Origin: UBA1930 sp943368475
GTDB lineage: Bacteria > Bacteroidota > Bacteroidia > Chitinophagales > Chitinophagaceae
Assembly (NCBI GenBank): GCA_943368475.1
Contig: CALRLF020000007.1
Span: forward strand, 1 to 64,000
Direction of reading: 5' to 3'
Length of the DNA stretch: 64,000 bases
This document shows, piece by piece, positions 8,158 through 16,939 of this stretch. The stretch's first letter is position 1. Every line of letters begins with the position of its first letter. A program made the position numbers and the translations under genes. The notes under the pieces are model-generated. The model made no database searches. It saw only the letters and a list, made by a program, of their open reading frames with translations, and was not told the DNA's origin.

Positions 8158-9795
8158 ATGCGTTATAAAATTTTCATTTGTTGTTTAATTACTTTTTCAT
8201 TTTTGATGAGTAATACTTGGGCACAAAAAAGTTATCTTTCAAAAGTTTGGGTAGCCGATAATGGCAATGGCACTTATAAAAATCCAATACTTAATGCAGA
8301 TTACTCAGATCCAGATGCTATAAGGGTTGGAGATGATTATTATATGGTGTCATCTTCCTTTGAAGATGTACCAGGCTTGCCTATTTTACATTCAAAAGAT
8401 TTAGTCAATTGGACAATTCTAACACATGCTTTAAAACGTCAACCACCTTTTGAGCATTTCTCCAAAACGCAACATGGCAATGGTGTTTGGGCTCCATCCA
8501 TCCGATTTCATAATGGTGAATTTTACATTTATTATCCAGACCCAGATTTTGGAATTTATCTAACCAAAGCTAAAAATGCTACTGGTCCTTGGAGTGAACC
8601 AATTATGGTAGAAGCTGGTAAAGGATTAATTGACCCTTGTCCTCTTTGGGATGATAATGATAAAGTATACCTCGTTCATGCTTATGCTGGAAGCCGTGCT
8701 GGTATAAAGTCAATCATTGTAGTAAAACAAATGAATGCAGAAGGTACAAAAACAATTGAAGCAGGAAAGCTGGTATATGATGGTCATGGCTCAGATGATG
8801 CAACCATTGAGGGACCAAAATTTTATAAACGCAATGGCTATTACTACATTTTTGCACCAGCAGGTGGTGTACCAACTGGCTGGCAATTGGCACTACGATC
8901 TAAAAATATTTATGGTCCTTATGAAAGAAAAGTTGTTATGGATCAAGGCACTACAAAAATAAATGGGCCACATCAAGGAGCATGGGTAGCCACACAAACT
9001 GGAGAAGATTGGTTCTTGCATTTTCAAGATAAAGATGCTTATGGAAGAGTGGTTCATTTAAATCCTATGAAATGGGTAAATGATTGGCCTGTTATTGGAA
9101 TTGATAAAGATGGTGATGGAAAAGGTGAGCCGGTATATGTACACAAAAAACCAAATGTTGGCAAAACATATCCCATTCAAACACCTGTTGAAAGCGATGA
9201 GTTTAATAGCAATGAATTAGGGCTTCAATGGCAATGGATGGCTAATCCAAAAACCACCTGGTTATTTACACATGCTGCTAAAGGAAGCTTACGTTTGTTT
9301 AGTGATAGAATTGATAGTGTTGCTAATTTATGGTTTGCTCCAAACGTGCTACTGCAAAAGTTTACAGCAGATGAATTTATGGTTACAACCAAGCTTAGTT
9401 TCTCTCCAAACACTAAAATTGAAAATGAAAAAACTGGCTTGACCATTATGGGTTTTAGCTATGCTAATCTTGCTTTAAAAAGCAAGAAGGATGGCATTTA
9501 CTTAGTACATACTTTGTGTAAGGATGCAGAAAAGAATAAAACAGAAGTGGAAACTGTAATTATGAAAGCAACAAGCTCAACAGTTTACTTTAGAGTAAAG
9601 GTTGCAGCAGGAGGAAAGTGTCAATTTAGCTATAGTTTTGATGGTAATACTTTTACGGATGCTGGTAATGAATTTACAGCAGAAGTTGGTCGTTGGATTG
9701 GGGCAAAATTTGGCATTTTTTGTACTAGGCAATCGCAAATAAACGATTCAGGTTTTGCTGATTTTGATTGGATAAGAGTAGAACCTATTAAATAA
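8158..9795 (+). CDS. Secreted glycoside hydrolase family 43 (beta-xylosidase/arabinofuranosidase-like)
   Basis: A 545-residue protein with a signal peptide ending SNTWAQ. The first ~320 residues form a GH43 five-bladed propeller. The catalytic base Asp lies in NADYSDPDAIRVGDDYYMVS (near residue 50), the pKa-modulating Asp in LIDPCPLWDD, and the acid Glu in ATIEGPKFYKRNGYYYIFAP (near residue 217). The C-terminal ~200 residues (from about VESDEFNSNELGLQWQW) form a beta-sandwich as in GH43 beta-xylosidases with a C2-type accessory domain. Expected to release xylose or arabinose from xylan or pectin side chains in the periplasm or outside. It is followed after 19 bp by an esterase and then a pectin methylesterase, so pectin is a likely substrate context. 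Confidence 0.9.
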   Translation: MRYKIFICCLITFSFLMSNTWAQKSYLSKVWVADNGNGTYKNPILNADYSDPDAIRVGDDYYMVSSSFEDVPGLPILHSKDLVNWTILTHALKRQPPFEHFSKTQHGNGVWAPSIRFHNGEFYIYYPDPDFGIYLTKAKNATGPWSEPIMVEAGKGLIDPCPLWDDNDKVYLVHAYAGSRAGIKSIIVVKQMNAEGTKTIEAGKLVYDGHGSDDATIEGPKFYKRNGYYYIFAPAGGVPTGWQLALRSKNIYGPYERKVVMDQGTTKINGPHQGAWVATQTGEDWFLHFQDKDAYGRVVHLNPMKWVNDWPVIGIDKDGDGKGEPVYVHKKPNVGKTYPIQTPVESDEFNSNELGLQWQWMANPKTTWLFTHAAKGSLRLFSDRIDSVANLWFAPNVLLQKFTADEFMVTTKLSFSPNTKIENEKTGLTIMGFSYANLALKSKKDGIYLVHTLCKDAEKNKTEVETVIMKATSSTVYFRVKVAAGGKCQFSYSFDGNTFTDAGNEFTAEVGRWIGAKFGIFCTRQSQINDSGFADFDWIRVEPIK

Positions 9796-9814
9796 TAACT
9801 GTTTAAATATAGCA

Positions 9815-10810
9815 ATGGTATCAATTTTTTTCAATAGCTATCATGATGTTGAAGGCGATGAAAATAAACACTCAAAAAATTTCAATTTGAAAAACAGTTT
9901 CATTGTTGTTTTTCTACTAACTTTTGCAAATACATTACAAGCACAAGAATTTATTCCTCTTTGGCCAAAAGAAAAAATGCCAAATAGCAAAGGGTTACAG
10001 TTAACAGATAGCATTGCTAATGAACGTGTGTACAGGGTTGGTACACCTGGCATCTATTCTTTCTTCCCTTCTAATCAAGAGAATAAAGGTGCAGCAATAG
10101 TTATTTGCCCTGGTGGTGGTTATGAACGTTTAGCTTATGTGATTAGTGGTATACAATTGGCTAAATGGTTTAATACCATGGGAATTTCTGCGTTTGTTTT
10201 GAACTATCGTTTGCCCAATTCACCAGACTTGGTGCAAAGAGAAACAGGCTTGCTAATGGATGCTCAACGTGCCATTAAAATTATTAGAGCCAATTCGGTT
10301 AAATGGAAAATTAAAACAGATAGAATTGGTATTCAAGGTTCATCTGCTGGTGGACATTTAGCAGCCATGGCTGGCAATGCAACAGAAGATATTGCTGCAA
10401 TAAATGATTCATTGGATACAATTTCTTACAAACCCAACTTTACCATTTTGGTTTCACCAGTAATTGATATGGGCAGCTATGCACACAAGGGTAGCAAGAA
10501 AAATTTATTGGGGGAGAATCCTTTACAAACTTTAGTTGATAAATATTCCATGCACTTGCAAGTAACTACTACAACAGCTCCTAGCTTTATTGTTGATGCT
10601 ATCAATGATAAAGTCGTTCACCCAATGAACAGTTTATTATTTTATAAAGCGTTGTTAGAAAATAATATTTCAGCAGCTTTTCATGTCTTTCCACAAGGCG
10701 GTCATGGTATTGCTTTAAGAAACAATCCTGGTTCTACAGAACAATGGACAAGCCTTTGCGAAGCGTGGCTAAACGAAATGAAATTTATTGAAACAATAGC
10801 CATAAAGTAA
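9815..10810 (+). CDS. Secreted alpha/beta hydrolase, acetyl-xylan/pectin esterase-like
   Basis: An alpha/beta-hydrolase-fold esterase. The oxyanion segment is ICPGGGYERLAY, the nucleophile elbow GIQGSSAGGHLAAM (Ser near residue 176), and the late residues DKVVHPMNS and FPQGGHGI supply the Asp and His of the triad. The first ATG gives a 331-residue protein whose N-terminal ~24 residues are not signal-like. A TTG at 9887 would start an excellent signal peptide (MKNSFIVVFLLTFANTLQAQ), so the true start may be there. It probably removes acetyl groups from plant polysaccharide so that GH43 and other enzymes can act. It sits 19 bp after the GH43 gene. Confidence 0.86.
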   Translation: MVSIFFNSYHDVEGDENKHSKNFNLKNSFIVVFLLTFANTLQAQEFIPLWPKEKMPNSKGLQLTDSIANERVYRVGTPGIYSFFPSNQENKGAAIVICPGGGYERLAYVISGIQLAKWFNTMGISAFVLNYRLPNSPDLVQRETGLLMDAQRAIKIIRANSVKWKIKTDRIGIQGSSAGGHLAAMAGNATEDIAAINDSLDTISYKPNFTILVSPVIDMGSYAHKGSKKNLLGENPLQTLVDKYSMHLQVTTTTAPSFIVDAINDKVVHPMNSLLFYKALLENNISAAFHVFPQGGHGIALRNNPGSTEQWTSLCEAWLNEMKFIETIAIK

Positions 10811-10881
10811 ATACAAATATTTGTATAAATTTAATGTATTATAAATAATTTGCAAAAAATGATTATATAAAATAATGAATA

Positions 10882-11934
10882 ATGATTAATAGAAATCCTT
10901 CAGTACAAGTGTGCGACGCAACTGGTATTGAAAAAAAAGTTGCTGCTCGTCTCATAAAAAAATATGCTTTTCTTTTTTGCTCTTTGTTAATATTGGTAGT
11001 GTTTACTAATGCACAAACAAGTATTGTGTACCCTCAACAAATAGTAGTATCAAGAGATGGAACTGGCAATTACAAAACCATTCAAGAAGCCATTGATGCT
11101 GTTAGGGCATACTCTCCTGAACATATTACCATCAATATAAAAAATGGTACTTATCATGAAAAGGTCGTGATACCTGCATGGATAACCAATGTGTCTTTAA
11201 TTGGTGAAAGTAAACAAGGAACCATTATTACTTATGAAGATTATTCAGGTAAGTTTTTTAGTGCTGATACAGTAAATAATAAAAAGAAGATGAGCACTTT
11301 TAGCTCCTTCACCATGTATGTGCATGGCAATGATATAAACTTAGAAAATCTAACCATCAAAAATGCTGCAGGCCGTGTGGGGCAAGCAGTTGCACTACAT
11401 GTGGATGGTGATAGATTTGTACTTAAGAACTGTAACTTGCTAGGTAATCAAGATACTTTGTTAACTGCTAATGATAGTAGTAAGCAATACTATTTTAATT
11501 GCTTTATTGAAGGTACAACGGATTTTATTTTTGGAAATGCTACTGCTGTTTTTCAGGATTGCACCATTAAGAGTTTAAGTAATTCTTATATTACTGCTGC
11601 ATCTACCACAGAGCGTCAGCAATATGGCTATGTATTTTTTAATTGCAAATTGATTGCGGCCGATGAATGTAAAAAAGAATATTTAGGACGACCATGGAGA
11701 GCCAATGCTAAAGTAGTTTTTATTGGTTGTGAAATGGGGAAACATATTCTTCCTGAAGGCTGGCACAATTGGAGTAAAAAAGAAAATGAAGCTACCGCTT
11801 ATTATGCAGAATACAACAATACGGGTGAAGGCTCATTGACTGATAAACGTGTAAGTTGGAGTCATCAACTCACTAAAAAAGAAGCTAAAAAATATACACT
11901 AAAAAATATTTTTAATGGATGGAATCCTTTGTGA
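10882..11934 (+). CDS. Pectinesterase (pectin methylesterase, CE8)
   Basis: A right-handed beta-helix CE8 enzyme with all signature blocks: GQAVALHVDG (near 167), LGNQDTL (near 190), GTTDFIFGNA (near 213) and LGRPWR (near 267). These give the two catalytic Asp and the substrate-binding Arg and Trp. It hydrolyses methyl esters of homogalacturonan. From the ATG the first ~23 residues (including NPSVQVCDATGIEKK) are encoded by a copy of the dispersed GTGCGACGC element. Signal-like sequence begins only at LIKKYAFLFCSLLILVV and ends at TNAQT. Translation may therefore begin inside or after the repeat at a non-ATG codon, or the extension is real. Part of the GH43-esterase-pectinesterase run. Confidence 0.92.
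   Translation: MINRNPSVQVCDATGIEKKVAARLIKKYAFLFCSLLILVVFTNAQTSIVYPQQIVVSRDGTGNYKTIQEAIDAVRAYSPEHITINIKNGTYHEKVVIPAWITNVSLIGESKQGTIITYEDYSGKFFSADTVNNKKKMSTFSSFTMYVHGNDINLENLTIKNAAGRVGQAVALHVDGDRFVLKNCNLLGNQDTLLTANDSSKQYYFNCFIEGTTDFIFGNATAVFQDCTIKSLSNSYITAASTTERQQYGYVFFNCKLIAADECKKEYLGRPWRANAKVVFIGCEMGKHILPEGWHNWSKKENEATAYYAEYNNTGEGSLTDKRVSWSHQLTKKEAKKYTLKNIFNGWNPL
10901..10946 (+). repeat. Dispersed GTGCGACGC element, copy A, at the pectinesterase start
   Basis: Core AAGTGTGCGACGCAACTGG is shared with the copies at 27189, 41109, 54008, 36579, 26656 and 20556. Here it overlaps the first codons of the pectinesterase frame. The right half of the element is missing or diverged. Confidence 0.65.
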
Positions 11935-12082
11935 ATAAAACGTATCATAATTTCAAAGCCTGAATTTTTCTTAAATAAATATCAATGCTGAGAACGTTAC
12001 CTGAAGTTAGTTTCAACAGCATAAAATATGTGAGTGTATGGGCCGAATAAACTTTTGCTTAGCAATCTGTGTATATAAAAAT

Positions 12083-12107
12083 CTGCTTGGAAATTAGCAG
12101 TTTTTTT
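12083..12107 (+). terminator. Weak terminator after pectinesterase
   Basis: Short stem CTGCT / AGCAG followed by seven T, about 150 bp after the pectinesterase stop codon. The stem is short, so this is tentative. Confidence 0.4.
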
Positions 12108-12168
12108 GTTTTTTTAATTGCAAATTAGGTACTTTTTGATGCGTCATCTAAAGTCTAAAATTATTTTC

Positions 12169-14391
12169 TTATTGTTTAATGAATTTGATACTTTGTATGA
12201 TGTCTTTGTTCTGAAGTATTAAAAAATATACACCCTTAGCAAGATTGTTTGTTTCAATGTTTTTAAAACTTGCTCCTTCCTGTAAATTATAAGTTGTAAT
12301 GAGTTGTCCATTAATATTTAAAATCTTTAGTTGAGCTGTTTTTGATACATGCAAAAACCTTGCTTTTATTGGGTTTCCTGAAGTTATAGTTGGATAAACA
12401 ACTAAAGGTAAATTTGTTGTATTATAAGAAGTTGAAAGTATATTGCTGTATTTACTGCTGCCAGCTTTATCTACCATTTTTAAACGATAATATTTTGTAT
12501 TTGCAGCAGTTGGGATATCTATATAGTTGTACCTGCTACCATTCAAGTTACTCGATCCATTGATGGTTGCAATTGAAATGAATGTATTTAAGTCTTCGCT
12601 ACGTTCTAATTCAAAATGACTGAAATTAACCTCCGACTGTGTTTCCCAACTTAATAAAACTTTATTGTTGTTTCTCTTTATTTGAAAATCAGTTATTGTA
12701 ACTGGTAAAGAAATCGAAATAATATTATCGTCACTATAACCGCCAGTAATAGTTAAATCGGGGTCAGTATCATTTACGCCACTACCAATAAGAAAAGTTC
12801 CTGTACCACTTGCATCAAATGGTGTAATTCTAAATGTTATGGTGCTCGTAGTAGGAACGTCTTGGAGTCCTGAAATTTGAGATAAATCAATTGGGCCTAA
12901 TAAATAATTACCAGTTGTTCTAGTTGGTCCAGATATGGTTGCAATTGGTCTAAACGAGCCATTGTCGAGTTGGTAATCGATTTGATATTGTATAGGGCCA
13001 ATATTGTTGATACGAATATTGAGCTTATCAATTGAATGATAGTTAACCGATTTGCCATTTTTAGATTTCAAACTAAATCGAACAAACTTATTTGCATTTA
13101 CACCATTTTCTGCCGTTGTGTTAGACCAATCAGTTCCTCCCCAATATCCATTTGATACAGTAGAACCAGGTAATGTTACTCCAGAACCTCTAGTGAGAGC
13201 CAATGGTGAAGTAAGGTTTGTGTTAAGTGTAGTTGGTGCAAAATTGGCAACGGTATTGCCACCTTGTGTAAATGTTGAAGGATCCCATGTTGCTAAAGTA
13301 ATTGGAAATGCAGGTCGTGTATCATAAATGTTATCGGTATATGCGTTAACTGAAACATGATTTGCATAAGTAGTTGCACTAGCTGTTAGTGTACCATTTG
13401 TATTATACATGGGTACATCATTGCCAAAGAAATATGCATATCTTTCTACACGAGGGTCACTATCTAACCAAGGCAATGCCAATTGCATAAATGCTTGTTG
13501 AACTGCTGATGTACGGTTTGGATTTGCATTAAATTCAGTTATCCAAATAGGTTTTTTGTATAAATCATACACATTGTTGATGTAAGTTTTAAATCTGTTA
13601 AAAACATCGGTAGCACTTGGGGTGGCATTCAGTGTAGAGAGCCAATTGCCCCAATCGTACCAATGCACAGCAACAATATCAATTTTTAAGCTTTGGTCAT
13701 TTGCCATATTTGTAAAACTATCTAACCAAACTCTGTATTCCGACTCAGTACATGCAGGAGAAGCCATTCTATGGCCAGCACGTAATAATTTTTTATATAG
13801 AGGAACAGCATTGGCTACAGTCATATTAGCCTGACCTGCATTGTCAGGCTCATTAAAAGCTAAGTAATGTGTAAGAGAATCTCTTGCAATTATTGCATTA
13901 ACATTAGCATCAGAGGTTCCATTACCATTCCATGACATAGGCACAAATTCTCTTGTAGGAGTTGAAAAATCATTAAACCCCCAATCATAAAACCAGCTCA
14001 CATTTAAATCGGCAGTATTATTATTGTTGGTATTACAAGAGCCTTTCTTTTTTATTGGTGTAGTAGGTAATTTCAGCACTCTTATAAATGATACCTTATT
14101 TTGTAAAACCAAAGCAAGGTTTACCCTGATATTGCTTTGTGTAGCCATGTAGGTAAAACGTTCACCACTGCCATCTTCATTTTCAGCCAATGTAGCCATG
14201 AAGCCAACATTTAATGAAATGGATTTTATACTGTTATTAAGTGCATTGGGAATATTGCTACCTACGTAAATTGTACGAACTACACAAGTACCTGATGTGC
14301 CTTGTAAATTATAATTTGAATAAATATTCAATTGAGCGTTAGATAATTGGCAAGCTAATATCAAAAACAAGCTAAATAAAATTTTTTTCAT
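12169..14391 (-). CDS. Secreted Asl1/GH128-like glycosyl hydrolase with T9SS sorting domain
   Basis: A 740-residue protein taken from the ATG at 14389-14391 (MKKILFSLFLILACQLSNAQ), which begins a good signal peptide; the frame extends 14 residues further up. The catalytic part (about residues 100-350) has YLAFNEPDNAGQ and KPIWITEFNANP, giving the acid and nucleophile Glu of a TIM-barrel 'glycosyl hydrolase catalytic core' (Asl1-like, GH128-type, often beta-1,3-glucan or alginate/agar-associated). A middle beta-sandwich follows. The last ~80 residues (PTITSGNPIKARFLHVSKTA to the C-terminus) are a T9SS type A sorting domain. A fibronectin-like segment with LSWETQSEVNFSHFELERSE precedes it. It is probably exported through T9SS to the surface. 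It converges with the pectinesterase operon. Confidence 0.82.
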   Translation of the reverse strand: MKKILFSLFLILACQLSNAQLNIYSNYNLQGTSGTCVVRTIYVGSNIPNALNNSIKSISLNVGFMATLAENEDGSGERFTYMATQSNIRVNLALVLQNKVSFIRVLKLPTTPIKKKGSCNTNNNNTADLNVSWFYDWGFNDFSTPTREFVPMSWNGNGTSDANVNAIIARDSLTHYLAFNEPDNAGQANMTVANAVPLYKKLLRAGHRMASPACTESEYRVWLDSFTNMANDQSLKIDIVAVHWYDWGNWLSTLNATPSATDVFNRFKTYINNVYDLYKKPIWITEFNANPNRTSAVQQAFMQLALPWLDSDPRVERYAYFFGNDVPMYNTNGTLTASATTYANHVSVNAYTDNIYDTRPAFPITLATWDPSTFTQGGNTVANFAPTTLNTNLTSPLALTRGSGVTLPGSTVSNGYWGGTDWSNTTAENGVNANKFVRFSLKSKNGKSVNYHSIDKLNIRINNIGPIQYQIDYQLDNGSFRPIATISGPTRTTGNYLLGPIDLSQISGLQDVPTTSTITFRITPFDASGTGTFLIGSGVNDTDPDLTITGGYSDDNIISISLPVTITDFQIKRNNNKVLLSWETQSEVNFSHFELERSEDLNTFISIATINGSSNLNGSRYNYIDIPTAANTKYYRLKMVDKAGSSKYSNILSTSYNTTNLPLVVYPTITSGNPIKARFLHVSKTAQLKILNINGQLITTYNLQEGASFKNIETNNLAKGVYFLILQNKDIIQSIKFIKQ

Positions 14392-14620
14392 GTGCGTATC
14401 GTTAATAAAATACTGAAACTTTAAACCGTCCATTCTGTGTGCAGTATTTTAAATGTAAATGTATTTTATACCCTAATTTTTCGAGTGGTATATCCGTTTA
14501 TATAAAAGGTGTATTTGTGTCATAGTTCAAACGTTGTTTAATTATTCAATTAGATTTTGTTTCAGTAGATACGCAGTATTTAACAAAGAAGTTTCAACCA
14601 ACTTATTTAACATGTAAGGT

Positions 14621-14628
14621 TAACTTTG
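14621..14628 (+). promoter_or_regulatory. Candidate -7 box for the epimerase gene
   Basis: TAACTTTG matches TAnnTTTG exactly, 19 bp before the ATG at 14648. No convincing TTTG -33 element is seen at the expected distance. Confidence 0.45.
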
Positions 14629-14647
14629 AGAAATAAATTTTGTTTCA

Positions 14648-15667
14648 ATGACCTTGCAGTATTTTAATTACGAATTACCGTTTCAATATCCATTTTCAAT
14701 TTCGGGAGGAAGAACAAAAACACATCAACCCACATTGGTGGTTGTTTTGCAATTGGGTAATTGGTATGGAATAGGAGAAGCCCCAGCAATTACCTATTAT
14801 AATATTACTGTTGAACAAATGATTGCAGATATAGAAAGCAAGAAAAATATGATTGAAAAATTTGCTTTTACTGAACCCGAACGTTATTGGCATTACCTGC
14901 ACCATTTATTGCCTAAAAATCCTTTTTTAGTTTCAGCATTAGATATGGCAGCATGGGACTTATTTGGCAAAATGAAGCAAAAAAATCTATTTCAAATTTG
15001 GAATACACAATGGGAGAATTTACCTATTACTGATTATACAATTGGTATTGATACTATAGAAAAAATGGTAGAAAAAATGAATGCCAAATCTTGGCCTATT
15101 TATAAAATTAAATTGGGTACAAATGAGGATATAGAAATTGTAACAGCACTTCGCAAACATACAAATGCTGTTTTTAGGATTGATGCAAATGCAGGTTGGA
15201 CAACAGAAGAAGCTTTATTTAAAATTCCATTACTCAAAGATTTGGGTGTTGAATTAATTGAGCAACCATTAGCAAAAGACAATTGGGATGGAATGAAAAT
15301 ATTATTTAATCAATCTGTTCTTCCTTTAATTGCTGATGAAAGTTGCGTATTTGAACAAGATGTAAAAGCTTGCTACCAACACTTTCATGGTATTAATATA
15401 AAACTCACCAAGTGTAGTGGCATTACCCCTGCAATAAGAATGATTAAAGAAGCTCGTGAATTGAAAATGAAAGTAATGATGGGTTGTATGAATGAATCTA
15501 GTATTGGGAGTGCAGCAATTGCCAATTTTTTGCCTCAGTTAGACTTTGTAGATATGGATGGTCCATTACTTTTAACTAAAGACCTTGCAACCGGATTAAA
15601 TATTTCATCGTCTAATGTGCAACTGCAGGGAAAATATGGGTTGGGCATTATTCCTCAGATTACTTAG
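14648..15667 (+). CDS. Dipeptide epimerase (L-Ala-D/L-Glu epimerase, enolase superfamily)
   Basis: A 339-residue muconate-lactonizing-enzyme-type protein. Catalytic KxK lies in YKIKLGTNED. The metal ligands lie in RIDANAGWT, ELIEQPLA and LIADESCV. The second catalytic Lys is in INIKLTKCSG, and GCMNESSIG near the end is typical of the Ala-Glu epimerase group. It interconverts L-Ala-D-Glu and L-Ala-L-Glu, which lets cells recycle the peptide stem of peptidoglycan. The window also has murQ with a sugar kinase and an L,D-transpeptidase, so a cell-wall recycling role fits. Other dipeptide specificities are known in this family, so the exact substrate is inference. Confidence 0.87.
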   Translation: MTLQYFNYELPFQYPFSISGGRTKTHQPTLVVVLQLGNWYGIGEAPAITYYNITVEQMIADIESKKNMIEKFAFTEPERYWHYLHHLLPKNPFLVSALDMAAWDLFGKMKQKNLFQIWNTQWENLPITDYTIGIDTIEKMVEKMNAKSWPIYKIKLGTNEDIEIVTALRKHTNAVFRIDANAGWTTEEALFKIPLLKDLGVELIEQPLAKDNWDGMKILFNQSVLPLIADESCVFEQDVKACYQHFHGINIKLTKCSGITPAIRMIKEARELKMKVMMGCMNESSIGSAAIANFLPQLDFVDMDGPLLLTKDLATGLNISSSNVQLQGKYGLGIIPQIT

Positions 15668-15804
15668 TTTTTGTTTTCCTAAATTGGGATTCTCTTTCCT
15701 GAAAAAAGATAAAACTAGCAATTTTTTAAATCATAAGTAATTGATTTTCAATTAATTTACTTGTTGGCATTGTTGTGGTTTACTATTGTTACAACCATAC
15801 TAAC

Positions 15805-16368
15805 ATGACACAGCCATACACAAACTCAGTAAACTTAAATTTAGCCAGCTGTATTGCAGGCGATAGAAAAAGTCAAAAAGAATTGTACGATTGTTTTTCA
15901 GCAAAAATGTTTGCGATTTGTTTGCGTTATGCAAAAAATCAAATGGATGCTGAAGATATCTTGCAAGAAGGTTTTGTGAAATTGTATAAAAACTTAGATC
16001 GTTTTCGTGGTGAAGGTTCTTTCGATGGTTGGGTTAGAAGAATTTTTGTAAATACTGCAATTGAGCATATTCGTAAAAACAAATTGAACAACTCCGAAAT
16101 TAACGACACAATAGAAAATGTAGTAAAAGATACAGAGGCTAACGCTTTAGATAATCTTTTTAGAAAAGATTTATTAAAAACTACAAATGGTTTAAGCGAT
16201 GGTTATAAAACTGTATTTAGCATGTATGCTGTAGAAGGTTATTCTCATAAAGAAATTGCTGACCAATTGGGTATTTCTGAAAGCACAAGCAAGTCACAAT
16301 TTAGCAGAGCAAAAGCAATTTTAAGAAGCTTAATTCAGGGAAATACTGCTAGTGTTGCAGCATCATAA
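15805..16368 (+). CDS. ECF-type RNA polymerase sigma factor
   Basis: A 187-residue protein from the ATG at 15805 (MTQPYTNSVNLNL); a GTG at 15775 in frame would add ten residues. Region 2 is visible in QKELYDCFSAKMFAICLRYA with NQMDAEDILQEGFVKLYKNL. Region 4 is EGYSHKEIADQLGISESTSK followed by SQFSRAKAILR. It would direct RNA polymerase to a set of promoters. No anti-sigma factor gene lies next to it, so its control is unclear; many Chitinophagaceae carry such orphan sigma factors. It ends at a strong hairpin facing the NUDIX gene. Confidence 0.9.
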   Translation: MTQPYTNSVNLNLASCIAGDRKSQKELYDCFSAKMFAICLRYAKNQMDAEDILQEGFVKLYKNLDRFRGEGSFDGWVRRIFVNTAIEHIRKNKLNNSEINDTIENVVKDTEANALDNLFRKDLLKTTNGLSDGYKTVFSMYAVEGYSHKEIADQLGISESTSKSQFSRAKAILRSLIQGNTASVAAS

Positions 16369-16397
16369 AATAGTATTCTAGCTAAAGTTCATCATAT

Positions 16398-16431
16398 AAG
16401 AAGCACTGTTATTACAGTGCTTCTTTGTTTT
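16398..16431. terminator. Terminator between the sigma factor and NUDIX genes
   Basis: Perfect 12-bp stem AAGAAGCACTGT / ACAGTGCTTCTT with a TATT loop and a T-rich tail on the plus side. It lies between convergent genes. Confidence 0.87.
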
Positions 16432-16455
16432 GGTTATTTGCAAAAAAGTATAGAT

Positions 16456-16875
16456 TTATTTCTGCTTTACATAACTGTTTATAATCTCAGTAATGTTGGG
16501 ATAACTGTTTTGTAAACATTGTTCAACCACTTTTTCATTGGCCCAAATTACTTGTTCAATATCTTCTTCTGTTTGAGGTATTAATTCTTTACAACTGTTC
16601 ACTTGCATTAAATACCACCAGGTTTCTTTGATAACATCAGCACCAACCCACTTGTCAAAATATTCATGGTAGGTTTTTCCAATTAGTTTTTTCAATTGAA
16701 TATTGCCAACACCCGTTTCTTCTTCCACTTCACGTACAGCACAGTTTTCAATACTTTCACCTGCATCCAATTTGCCTTTTGGTAAGTCCCACTTACCACG
16801 ACGAAACATCATTAGTAATTCATTTTTTTCATTAAAAACAAGTCCGCCAGCTGCTATAATAGTTTGTTTGTTCAT
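16456..16875 (-). CDS. NUDIX hydrolase
   Basis: A 139-residue protein from the ATG at 16873-16875 (MNKQTIIAAGGLVFNEKNEL); an upstream in-frame TTG would add eight hydrophobic residues. The NUDIX box is complete: GKLDAGESIENCAVREVEEE then TGV, with the metal-binding REVEEE. Preceding FRRGKWDLPKG is typical of the family members that act on nucleotides or dinucleoside polyphosphates. The exact substrate cannot be assigned. It diverges from pyrE; a heptamer array lies between them at 16897-16924. Confidence 0.9.
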   Translation of the reverse strand: MNKQTIIAAGGLVFNEKNELLMMFRRGKWDLPKGKLDAGESIENCAVREVEEETGVGNIQLKKLIGKTYHEYFDKWVGADVIKETWWYLMQVNSCKELIPQTEEDIEQVIWANEKVVEQCLQNSYPNITEIINSYVKQK

Positions 16876-16896
16876 GTGTATGTTGATAATAATTTG

Positions 16897-16924
16897 CAAT
16901 CTACAATCTAAAATCTGAAATCAG
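16897..16924. repeat. Heptamer array between the NUDIX gene and pyrE
   Basis: Four exact-period units CAATCTA, CAATCTA, AAATCTG, AAATCAG. It lies in the divergent promoter region, 16 bp before the pyrE ATG. Confidence 0.75.
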
Positions 16925-16939
16925 ATATATCTTCGCTGC

